Shown piece by piece: positions 8,340 through 17,265 of a DNA stretch of 21,553 nucleotides; the stretch's first letter is position 1; each line of letters starts with the position of its first letter. The position numbers and the translations under genes were made by a program. Under the pieces are notes generated by a model. It was given only the letters and a program-made list of their open reading frames with translations, made no database searches and was not told the DNA's origin. The stretch covers positions 195,347 through 216,899 of the forward strand of contig BQKZ01000278.1 in assembly GCA_036244855.1 (NCBI GenBank). Reading direction: 5' to 3'. The DNA comes from Temnopleurus reevesii (taxonomy: Eukaryota; Echinodermata; Echinoidea; Temnopleuroida; Temnopleuridae).

Positions 8340-11300
8340 GTAGGAATACTTCTTACACTCATTGAGGACTGTTAGATTGTACGTTCAGTATATGATGTGA
8401 CAAAGCTTTCACTTTGGTTAAAATAATAATAATAATAATAATAATTGAATTTATATAGCGCTTTTTCCCGAGGATACAGAGGATACAAAGTATATTGGTT
8501 TATAATGCAATGCTCAAACTTACATAAGAATACAGAGGCTATATTTTATAATGTTAACAATGGTTAAAAACCAAGAAAATTGCAGAATACCACCCTTCCT
8601 GTTGGAAAGAACACCAAACTTGGCTCCAAATTATATAGATGTCAGAGCAATTAGAGCAGTTCTAAGTTTTTTATTTTTAACTTGTTTGTCTCTGGTATTT
8701 TGCAATTAGATTTTTTGGTATTAATGAGCTTCCAGAACAAGAATCAAGTAGATTTTCAGATTGTGAAATGTGCTTTAGACTCCTGGAAAGAAAAGAGAAT
8801 GTCCTTTAATTTTCCTTTATTTGATGATTTTTATCTTGTAGGAAGAAGGAGAGAGTGAAGATAAAAGAGCGGAAGAAGAGGATGCAGGAGGAGGTTAGGA
8901 GGCAAGGTCTCGACGAGGAAAGTCTCGCAGTGAAGAAGAAAAGAATGGATGATCCCGAAGCGAGCAACATCAGGGTGGCCATTGATTGCTCGTATGACAC
9001 TCTCATGACAGAATCAGTAAGGAATATTTGTTGTTTTTTTTCAGACTTGTACATGCAACTCTGCCTAATTTGAACTTGTCTAAGGGGGTGTTGTTCAAAA
9101 GTTTCAATTGATTGCAAATTAACTGCAAATCAGTTGTAAATTGAAATGCACATTTTCATTCACGCATGATATGTGCTTCTAACAGTGTGCATGAAACAAT
9201 GATTTTGATTGGCTCGTTCTGATCAACTGCAACTTGCAATCAATTGCAACTTTTTAACAACACCCCCTAAATCGGTTTGATTTGTTGGAAGGAATCATAT
9301 GAAACCTGTGCGATTTCCCTCTTCTAAGTCAACTCTTTTTGTAAGTTAAACTTTTTGTGGTCCTGAGAGGTTTGAGTTACCTATATCTTCTAAGCTTGAC
9401 TACATTTTGTATTTAGTGATGAAACTCACCCCAAATTACTATTTCAATTTGAAATACAGTGAAAGGGTCCTTAGGATAATTACTATTCCCTTGTTATATT
9501 GTTGGAATTTTGTTATATTAGGAGAGAAAAACAAAAGAATATAATGCGCTGGGATTCTAAAAATCCTCTTGTATATCAGGTATCTTGCTTTATCTTACCT
9601 AATTACAATGAGGGTTCACTGTTCTCCAACTTTAAACAAACTACCATTCACTCGAATGCATTTGATAATAAACCTTATGATTACGATTCTGCTGGGATCG
9701 AAAGCTCACGCTCTTATTTACTTCATTTTACTATAATAATAATAATAATAATTAGATAATTTATATAGCTCTTAAGCTCTTAATTCTTGGATTAGCAGTT
9801 TCAGCAGTTCTCTTTATTTATTAGAAAAATGGATATTAAAAACAGATTTTCTCATTTATGATTATTGAAGTACTATTGAATCTATCTCAATTGCCAAAAC
9901 GAGGTGAATTCTAGACAAGATGTAATAACATTTTAATCATCACTTTTGTAATTTGAATTGAACTGTTTGGATGTATTTTATTCAACTGACCCACTCAGCA
10001 TGGATTATATTTTTTATTTTAAGATTCTTATGAATAATTCTAGATTTGTTGTCTTTTTCTTCCAGGACATAAAGAAACTCATCAAGCAGATGCAAAGATG
10101 TTATGCAGAGAACNAAACTGGATCAAGCTCTAAAATAAATTCAGGAAAGTGTAAATTTCCCGATATTTTAGAACAGGTTTTCGTCTGCTATCACATTACA
10201 AGGGGGCTGCCATTTTGTTCTGAACAGATATTTCGATGTGGTCCATTGATATAATTTTCTGTGGCAAGGAAAATATTCATTAAAATGTAAAATAGTTCAA
10301 TCTTTGGCAAATAAAATAAGTTATGTTGGGAAAAATGCGTGATAGGTGTCCAATATTTTAGTACGACTTATAAAAAACAATTCAGCCTTCAAATCATATG
10401 TTTATACTAAAGAAATGTGCTTTTAGTGGACTTGCCTGGCATAACAGAATTTCATTTATTCAACAAGCCTTCAAGGTATTGTATTCTATTTTTTAAATAC
10501 AGGTGAAAATGTAGCGTTTTGCCAAAGACCCTATATAAACACGAATGCATGACTTTAAAAGGCCACCCTGTACCGCAGATTTTTGTTTTTGTTCTGGCCT
10601 TCATCTGATTGTATAACGCTATAGAAAGTGATATACAATGGTTTAAATAGCCAACTGATAATACAGATTCCTTTCTTTCATTTGTTTTGTTATACAAGGA
10701 AACTTGGACTGTACTCCGCAAAAACGTCACGCCCATGCCAATAAAACACAATTCTAATGAACAAAACTTTCCTTTTTAAAATAAATCCAGACCAGTTTTA
10801 AGATATTGAAATGTATGACCATATGTAAGGTATATTTTTATTCAATTTCTAAGCTTATATTTTGATCAAAGACGTTCTACTCGCGGATAACAAAATACTT
10901 TCTCGTACCAAATAACAAAATGGTAGCCCCCAGGGTATTGCTAGCAGACAAAATCTTGGCTCAGAAAATAAAAATTTATCTCCTTATGCTGTTTTTTTCT
11001 TGTACAATAAAATATTCCATTAAATCGATAAATATTACACCTACTGAAATAAGTCAATATATTTTTGGGGTTTCAATCCCCTTTAAGATATTCACAGTAG
11101 CATTGAGATTAATTTTTCTCTATTTTTGCTGTATAGGTCCATATGAAAGAGGAGGAGCCAGAGGTAGCATTTGGTGCAGAAAATATTGTTTATCTAGCTG
11201 CAGAGTCTCCCAATGTGCTTCAAGAACTGGACCCAAGCAAGGTTTATATCATTGGTGGACTTGTGGACCATAACCATTATAAGGTTGGTAGTATAATCTT

Positions 11301-13715
11301 TTTGGTTCATCGTGGGATTAGTGATACAAAGACATTATTCTAATTTGGCAGATGTTAGGAAAATGCATTCAAATATTTTGCATTTACATTGCTTAGCATA
11401 TGAAAATACAATTTAAAATGACAATTTTCATTTATTTATAACTGATTATTTGATGCTATGTTGTTAGTTAGAAAGGTCAAATATTCCTGAACATTCAGTT
11501 TAGGGGAACCTTTTTTTTGCCAATGGAGTTATGTCTTTGTGTCACTGAATCCTTTGTATAGATTCTGGCCCAAAATCTGTTCTCCCAATATGCGGCAGGA
11601 TTTTTACACAAGCAAGGTTTATATCATTGGCGGACTAGTGGACCATAACCATCATGAGGTTTGTAGCAGTATAACTTTAAATGTTCCTTAAATCAATCTA
11701 GTCTAATTCTGTTCTCGCAATGTGCTTCAAGAGCTGGACCCAAACAAGGTTTATATCACTGGTGGACTAATGGACCATAACCATCATAAGGTTGGTAGTA
11801 TAATATTTTGGGGTTATCATGGGTTTTGTGATACAAGAATTAAATTCCAATTTGGCAATTTTTAAGAAAAATGTGTTCAAATATGTTTGCCCACACTGCT
11901 CAGCAAATGAAAAAAAACTTTAAAGAGACAATTTGGTTCACTTGTAACAGATTATTTGACGGTATGTTGTTTGTGTATACATCACATTCTTGGAGGCTTG
12001 AATCCAATAAACTCGGATAATACTAGCAAGGAGAACGCTTTGAAGAACCGAAGTGGCTACCTTGACAAATGTAGCGTTTTGACACTTGAAGGAACAGTGA
12101 CGCACTGCTTTATTAGTACCATGACCGTACCTAGTAGAGCTTTCATATTTGCGTGTGTATACAAAAAGCATAATCATGATGTGCTTGTCATTTTCTTCAT
12201 TTCGTAGCAGAACCATTCTTCAAAAAATGAAATAAATTTTGTCTTCAATGATGCATTGTGTAGGCTTGAAAGGAATAGTTCTCATATTCCATCATCCCCA
12301 TTTGTTCTTTTGTATCATGATGTGTATTTCTTCTCTTTATATCATCCACAGGGTTACTGCTATGAGAAGGTTTTAGAGCAGGGATGGAACCATGCACAGC
12401 TTCCCATCGGCGACTTTGTCAAGCTCAACTCAAGAAAAGTTCTGGCAGTCAACCATGGTAAGTTCTTTCTTCATAACACTCACAATGATGATGGAGGTGG
12501 ATTCTTATACTATATTAGCTGAAATTTCACGGTGGTTGTATTTTTGCATATCTCACAGTGTTGGCCTAACAAAATTTCCACTCTCTGTGATGCACATTTA
12601 TATGTATACAAACACTGTCAAAAACATGAAAGTAGCAACATTCCAATGTCTGGAGCTGGTCTGCAATAACGAAATTACCCGTGCGCTAAAATATTGGCCT
12701 ATACAGTATAATGTTGGTATCTGCTCCTGCTGAGGGCTCATGTGTATAAAGTGCCCTCTGTTATGAATTTGTTTCCATATTTCAATTTTGTTACAAATAC
12801 AAGGGGAAAGCAGATGAATTGATACGAGGTATAAATTCGTAAGTTAAGAATATCATAATGAATTACACTCGTTTCCCTCAGCAAACATTTTATCATCCAC
12901 CTGTGTTTTCAATTTTTCCGACTATACACGATGGCATACTTCTGTTTTCCAGCAGAGGGCATCGGTTCAGGGGACAGATAGATAATCTGAACATTGTTGT
13001 TGACTTAGCAATGTTCCAAATAAGCTTACTAGTTAAACAAGACTTTGAAATAATAATGATTTTTTTTTTCATTTGAAAGTTCCTATTATGACCAATCAAA
13101 TTTACTTTTTTTTCCCTCCCTCATTCTTTCTTAGTTTATGAAATCATCCTGGCGTACATTCAATGTGGCAACTGGAAGGAAGCATTCTTCCAAGTCCTAC
13201 CAAATCGAAAGGTCAGAGAATTTGTTCCTGAAAATAACGCCACTCCGGAATCGATCGGTGGGCCATCAAGTTTGAGCGATGTCGCAACTCGCGAACATGA
13301 AAAGTTTACAGCAGAAGATGGAGAAGCGTTTGAAGAGAAAACAACTCCAGATTTAAGCACTGAACCATCAAATTTGATTGATGCCGCAACTCGTGAACAT
13401 GAAAATTGTGCAGAAAAAAATGAGGAAGCATGCATGGACATTGAACTTGTTCAAGAAAACAAGCCAAATCAGGATACAGACCAACAGTTTTCAAATCTAA
13501 ATAAAACCATCACTGAGAATCAAGCATTGAGCTCATCAAATGAACCATCGTCAAATGATTGTGAACTAGAAACGTCAAGAGCTGTGAAAACAATTGGCAA
13601 TGAGGTCGTTCATAATAAAAACTTAGCCCAATCTTCATCGCATGAAACTTTTGATCAGGAACATGCAAAAAGCAAATTGGGAAGGAACACCGAATTGGAT
13701 ATTAATAAGAGGTGA
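8200..13715 (+). CDS. TRMT10A: tRNA (guanine(9)-N1)-methyltransferase, TRMT10A-like; one internal exon missing
   Basis: Coding exons: 8200-8339, 8842-9016, 10066-10113 (3' end lost), 11137-11283, 12352-12457 and 13135-13715. TRMT10A uses S-adenosylmethionine to methylate N1 of G9 in tRNAs. The N-terminal region is Lys/Arg-rich ([29 protein letters not shown]), as in the family. The SPOUT fold follows: [41 protein letters not shown] with the family's catalytic-loop Asp, then [17 protein letters not shown] and [14 protein letters not shown], which form the knot and cofactor site. HNHxK and [10 protein letters not shown] favour TRMT10A over TRMT10B or C. About 35 residues (the PVQFY...W segment of the family) are missing between AEN and VHMKEEE, at the N at 10114. 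The visible part is 398 residues. The C-terminal tail (about 165 residues, acidic, Ser/Asn-rich) is much longer than the human tail. An in-frame TGA at 8170 and the context gcccATGG support the start. Confidence 0.92.
8421..8475. repeat. (AAT)n with SINE-like end
   Basis: An (AAT)n run is followed by ttgaatttatatagcgcttttt. This arrangement is common at the ends of SINE-like repeats in marine invertebrates. The body of any element to the right is not clear, so this is a fragment in TRMT10A intron 1. Confidence 0.5.
8842..9016 (+). CDS. TRMT10A: TRMT10A coding exon 2
   Basis: The acceptor is cttgtag (ending 8841) and the donor is gtaagg (9017). It encodes the Lys/Arg-rich helix and then [14 protein letters not shown], the first strand of the SPOUT domain (human: LIIDCSFDHLM). 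The phase with exon 1 restores an Arg codon. Confidence 0.92.
9082..9268. mobile_element. MITE with AGGGGGTGTTGTT ends, copy 1
   Basis: The left end AGGGGGTGTTGTTCAAAAG is matched by an inverted right end CTTTTTAACAACACCCCCT, with caattgattgcaa just inside both. It is 187 bp with no coding capacity. Its interior matches, in opposite orientation, the element at about 16306-16490, which confirms a dispersed family. It lies in TRMT10A intron 2. Confidence 0.8.
9732..9770. repeat. (AAT)n with SINE-like end
   Basis: An (ataat)n run is followed by tagataatttatatagctc, the same arrangement as at 8421. It is probably a truncated SINE-like fragment. Confidence 0.4.
10066..10113 (+). CDS. TRMT10A: TRMT10A coding exon 3, cut at an N
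   Basis: The acceptor is cttccag (ending 10065). It encodes [16 protein letters not shown], nearly identical to human DIKKLHKQIQRCYAEN. Homology stops precisely at the N at 10114, where an Arg-Arg codon pair is expected. The readable sequence after the N has no family similarity and no convincing splice donor close by. Confidence 0.9.
10114..11136. other. Sequence gap candidate and intron between TRMT10A exons
   Basis: A single N opens this stretch, and the missing TRMT10A exon should lie here. I scanned it by eye for the expected peptide (PVQFY, then a Trp before the splice) and did not find it. A fragment near 10690-10722 (ttatacaaggaaacttggactgta) resembles the right end of the 127-bp MITE. 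The rest is unremarkable AT-rich DNA. Confidence 0.5.
11137..11283 (+). CDS. TRMT10A: TRMT10A catalytic-loop exon
   Basis: The acceptor is ctgtatag (ending 11136) and the donor is gttggt (11284). It is 147 nt, phase 0 at both ends. It encodes [17 protein letters not shown], then [15 protein letters not shown] and [17 protein letters not shown]. The Asp of GGLVD corresponds to the catalytic Asp studied in yeast Trm10. The following intron contains two decayed copies of this exon. Confidence 0.95.
11599..11658 (+). pseudogene. Tandem copy 2 of the TRMT10A catalytic-loop exon (partial)
   Basis: It encodes [16 protein letters not shown] in the exon frame. The similarity begins at about 11577 (tctgttctcccaata), but the first part is diverged. 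A potential acceptor (gcggcag ending 11598) and donor (gag|gtttgt) would bound a 60-nt, phase-0 mini-exon with no stop codon. More probably it is a decayed duplicate. Confidence 0.8.
11713..11790 (+). pseudogene. Tandem copy 3 of the TRMT10A catalytic-loop exon (partial)
   Basis: It encodes [18 protein letters not shown] and then LMDHNHHK, in the exon frame, and keeps the donor gttggtagtata. An in-frame TAA lies nine bases before the similarity starts, and no clear acceptor sits between that stop and the coding-like part. About 190 bases of the following intron also match the DNA after copy 1, so the duplicated unit included exon and intron. Confidence 0.85.
12352..12457 (+). CDS. TRMT10A: TRMT10A knot exon
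   Basis: The acceptor is atccacag (ending 12351) and the donor is gtaagt (12458). It encodes [16 protein letters not shown], then [19 protein letters not shown]. It forms much of the SAM-binding knot and ends one base into the next Val codon. Confidence 0.95.
13135..13715 (+). CDS. TRMT10A: TRMT10A last coding exon with long acidic tail
   Basis: The acceptor is tttcttag (ending 13134). It opens with [19 protein letters not shown] and QVLPNRK, the conserved final helices (human VFEIILEYLETRDWQEAFF). A tail of about 165 residues follows, rich in Glu, Asp, Ser, Asn and Thr, with no fold I recognise. It includes two copies of a unit of about 22 residues ([12 protein letters not shown] and [12 protein letters not shown]). 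It stops at TGA 13713-13715. Confidence 0.93.
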
Positions 13716-14117
13716 CATGACAAAGGCTCTACCTGTAATATTACTTTGGGGCAATTCCACAGCATAAAAATCCAGAAATATTTTCTTTGAGTCGCATTTT
13801 GTGCATAATTATACGAGAGTCTAGTAAGCATATTCCAGATTTTAAAAATCTTTCTTCAGAAATATTCTAATTCTTATATTTCAACTTATTGAACTGTTTG
13901 ATTATGAAAAATATGGCAAATTCTCCAGTGTTATTCCATTACCGTTATTCTTCATAACTTAGAGGTGTCTGTGAGGGCTATGTAACATCTTCTTCTTTCC
14001 TATTTGCCAGCACTTACTTTGTACTACATGTACATTTGTAAGAGATTTTTCAGTCCATGAGATTTTACCACTTCTGTTAAACAGACTGAAATATATGTCA
14101 AAATGACACGTCTTTGT
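13716..14117 (+). other. TRMT10A 3' UTR and flank
   Basis: AT-rich DNA follows the stop codon. I see no AATAAA before the repeat block. The first ones are at 14356-14361 and 14506-14511, inside the repeat, so the transcript may end within it. Confidence 0.4.
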
Positions 14118-15272
14118 GGATTGCCCTTAATTCAACTTTAGGTAAGAGTTCTGATGTGTTACTGACCACCAAGAAACTTTGCCTAAGTTTCAATTTTGTG
14201 ACGGCACCTGTAGGGACACACATTGTGAGCAGAAGGGACAAAGGAGTAGGACAAACAACTTTCAAACTGTCGCAATGGGTTCATGATCACAAAATAACAT
14301 ACCTTCCCTGTTTATTCACTGAACTCGTGCAACACCTTTTGATATTTCTCCAGAGAATAAAAGAGAAGGGAATTTCTCTTGTGTGCAACTAGCTCTTGTG
14401 AAAGCTATTTCTCAATGAAGGGCAGGGGGACCAAACATTTTTAGGGAGCAAAACCTCATCCACCAATTTTAAAAAACTGCTATTTAGAGGTGCCAGCAGA
14501 TCCAGAATAAATGTAAGTTTTACTTTATATGAACTTAAGACTTTCATCACAAGTGAGTGGCTGAATGTGTGGTTATAGCTGTCATGTTCGTTCTCACTTT
14601 TGTTCAGCTGTTGCATCATTCACATTTTAATTTTGATCTCATGTATATTGTAGAACAGTTGACATCTCTTAACATTATGGCCGTTGCTAGAAGTGATTTT
14701 GTTTTGGCTCTGCTGCCTAGTGTCTTGCCGATGATGAAATATTTCTTGTAACACGCTGTTAATGTCGATATCAAAATAGAATAAAACTAAGATTATGAAT
14801 CTTCTTCTGGAAATACAGGTAACTGCCTAATTTGTATCTGTATGAACATAGAAATGTGTTTGACTGGAGAAATTACACTAACAGGGGGTATATGATGCAG
14901 GGTTTGTAGGATGTGTTTCAACAAATTACTTCCATTTAGGCAGATATTTTTTTTTTCTTAGACAAGTTCGACTTGAATAGTTTAAAATTGTGCATTATAA
15001 TTTCCAGTTATTCTGGGATTACTTGCTGAATCCTTATATTATTGCATACAAATAGATTTTATATTAAAGAAGTATTGATATTAAGCAGTGGTTCCACAAT
15101 GGCTTGTTACGAAAAGTTTCAGGGCAGCAAGCTTTCACTGTGAGAAGAAGGAACAAAGGTTTGGGACAACGGATGTGGCCCCTCCGGCAGGGAAGCTACA
15201 CTGTAATTTCATTTGTGATCAAGAAGTTATTGAGAAGGCTCAAATGAAGTTGTCTACTTTGTCCCATTCCTA
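14118..15272. repeat. Duplicated repeat block, copy A
   Basis: It starts gattgcccttaattc and ends at the N at 15273. It is matched by copy B from 15274 onward, at very high identity in the first 190 bases and lower further in. From about 14218 the text (ttgtgagcagaagggacaaa) is one end of an inverted-repeat element. Its opposite end (tttgtcccattcct) lies at 15257-15270, truncated at the N. The short frames within (for example 14557-14751) show no known protein. Confidence 0.8.
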
Positions 15273-15479
15273 NGATTGCCCTTAATTCAACTTTAGGTAA
15301 GAGTTCTGATGTGTTACTGACCACCAAGAAACTTTGCCTAAGTTTCAATTTTGTGACGGCACCTGTAGAGACACACATTGTGAGCAGAAGAGTCATAGGA
15401 GTAGGACAAACAACTTTCAAACTGTCGCAATGGGTTCATGATCACAAAATAACATACCTTCCCTGTTTTTTTCACTGAA

Positions 15480-15688
15480 TTTGGGCAACCAATTTTTCAA
15501 ATCACTTGCCCGAACAAAACTTTGTCTTGCCCAAAATTGATGGTCAATGCCAATCTGCACATGGAGAGGAAAACTAGTATAAAAGTGCTACTTGCCCTTT
15601 TGGGCAAGTGACGATTTCATTTACTTGCCCGACAGCTTAATTTTGTTGCCCCGGGCATGCGGGCAAGTGGGTTTGTAGCGCCCTGATG
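15480..15688. repeat. Insertion rich in TTGCCC/GGGCAA motifs
   Basis: This is about 200 bases present in copy B and absent from copy A. Cacttgcccg and cgggcaagtg words recur in both orientations (near 15503, 15603, 15624 and 15660), so the strand can fold on itself. I do not recognise the family. The exact ends are uncertain by a few bases. Confidence 0.6.
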
Positions 15689-16305
15689 TCTTTTGACATT
15701 TCTCCAGAGAATAAAAGAGAAGGGAATTTCTCTTGTGTGCAACTAGCTCTTGTGAAAGATATTGCTCAATGGGGGGGGGGGGGGGGGGCCAACCATTCTT
15801 AGGGAGTAAAACCTCATCCACCAATTTAAAAAACCTGCTATTCAGAGATGCCAGCAGATCCAGAATAAATGTAAGTTTTTCTTTATATGAACTTAAGACT
15901 TTCATCACAAGTGAATTACTGAACGTGTGGTTATAGTTGTCATGTTTGCTCTCACTTTTGTTCAGCTGTTGCATCATTCACATTTTAATTTTGATCTCAT
16001 GTATATTCCAGAACAGTTGGCATCTCTGCACATTATGGCTGTTGCTAGAAGCAATTTTGTTTTGGCCTGTGCTGCCAAGTATCTTGCCAGTGATCAAATA
16101 TTTCTTGTAACACGCTGTTAATGTTTATATCAAAATATAGGATAAAATTGAGAATATGAATCTTCTTCTGGAAATACAGGTAACTCTGTGTAAGTCGAAT
16201 CTCTTGGACCATAGAACTTTGTTCGACTGTTGACTAAAGGGAGGTATATAATGCAGGGTTTGAATTAGTTTAAAAAAAGTGCTTCTTCATTGGCGATTAT
16301 ATGAC

Positions 16306-16490
16306 TTAGAGGGTGTTGTTCAAAAGTTGCAATTGATTGCAAGTTGTAGTTGAGCGGAACATGGCAATCAAAATCATCGTTTCATGCGCGTGTCTTGTTA
16401 AATGCGCATACTGTACGCGAAGGAGAATGCGGTTTACAATTGGCAAAATTGCAGTTGATTTGCAGTTGATTTTGAACAACACCCCTTTAA
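16306..16490. mobile_element. MITE with AGGGGTGTTGTT ends, copy 2
   Basis: It begins agagggtgttgttcaaaag and ends ttttgaacaacacccctt. It matches the element at 9082-9268 in reverse orientation. It interrupts copy B of the repeat block at a position that is continuous in copy A. Confidence 0.8.
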
Positions 16491-16778
16491 GTTCGACTGA
16501 GGGAGTATTGACTGTAGTTGGAAATTGAAAGTATAATTTCCAACTATTCTTTGATTATTTGTTGCCCCTAATAGTGTAGTATTGATATTAAGCAGTGGTA
16601 GCACAATGGCTTGCTACGCAAAGTTTCAGGGCAGCAAGATTTCACTGTGAGAAGAAGGAACAAAGGTTTGGGACAATGTTAACAACTTCCATTCAAGCAT
16701 TCACAAAAACTTGATACACACACTCAAAAGAAATTTGAACGGATGGGGCCCCTGTGGCAGGGAAGCTAATTTCATTTG

Positions 16779-16941
16779 TTTTATTTTTTCATTAGATATA
16801 GTCTAGTAACTAAGTTTGTAGAAAATGTTAAGTTATGTTATTTGTAAATTGCAAATTGTTAAAATTGTACAGCGCATAGAGAATTCCTATGTTTTATTAT
16901 GCGCTTTATAAATATTGAATTATTATTATATTATTTATTTG
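16779..16941. mobile_element. SINE-like insertion with target-site duplication
   Basis: Copy A reads straight through atttcatttgtgatcaag, while copy B is interrupted after atttcatttg and resumes after a near-repeat, atttatttg. This indicates a target duplication of about 8-9 bases. The 3' end is gcgctttataaat followed by an ATT-rich tail. The inverted pair gcgcata/tatgcgc lies just before. These are features of non-autonomous retroposons. No tRNA-type promoter boxes are clear. Confidence 0.65.
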
Positions 16942-17071
16942 TGATCAAGAAGTCATTGAGAAGGCTCAAATGAAGTTGTCTACTTTGTCCCATTCCTCTG
17001 CCCCTTCTAGTCACAGATTTTGATCCTCGAATAAAGGCATGCTTTGCTTTAGTACCACTGATATTAAGTTG

Positions 17072-17265
17072 TATCGTCGATGTTTTCACAAAGTGATGTG
17101 AGCAAGGGGGTAATGTTGCATGAAGACCAAGAAATTCCAACTTGGTAACAATCCCCATTGGATCGTATTAAAATGCATGTGCATTAAAAAGCATGTTTCA
17201 AAGGAAGTGTTTTCATGCAATAGTGTGCTTTTGAAACTGTCACTTCATGAAAACACAGACAATAT
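17072..17265. mobile_element. MITE with tttcacaaagtgatg ends, copy 1
   Basis: The left part tcgtcgatgttttcacaaagtgatg is matched in inverted form by the right part gtcacttcatgaaaacacagacaat. The same ends and the internal word gggtaatgttgca occur in the element at 20127-20345. It has no coding capacity. Confidence 0.65.

Larger units (their letters stand above)
15274..17025. repeat. Duplicated repeat block, copy B, with three insertions
   Basis: It repeats copy A in the same order, but carries extra DNA at about 15480-15688, 16306-16490 and 16779-16941. Without these, its length is close to that of copy A. The right end is complete here: tttgtcccattcctctgccccttctagtcaca, the inverted partner of the gtgagcagaagggacaaa end. 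A run of about 18 G (15771-15788) interrupts it. Confidence 0.8.

Noticed and set aside
10114..10254. Open frame continuing past the N after TRMT10A exon 3
   Set aside because: The residues after the N ([11 protein letters not shown] and onward) have no TRMT10 similarity, and the expected strand is absent, so this is probably intron or gap-flanking DNA.
10574..10600. Possible missing TRMT10A exon, because the text reads H-P-V in one frame (caccctgta)
   Set aside because: The following residues do not resemble the family, and no acceptor or donor fits.
14557..16121. Paired frames reading FVQLLHHSHFNFDLMYI in both repeat-block copies
   Set aside because: The similarity comes from the duplicated DNA. 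The frames are short, start differently in the two copies, and match no family I know.
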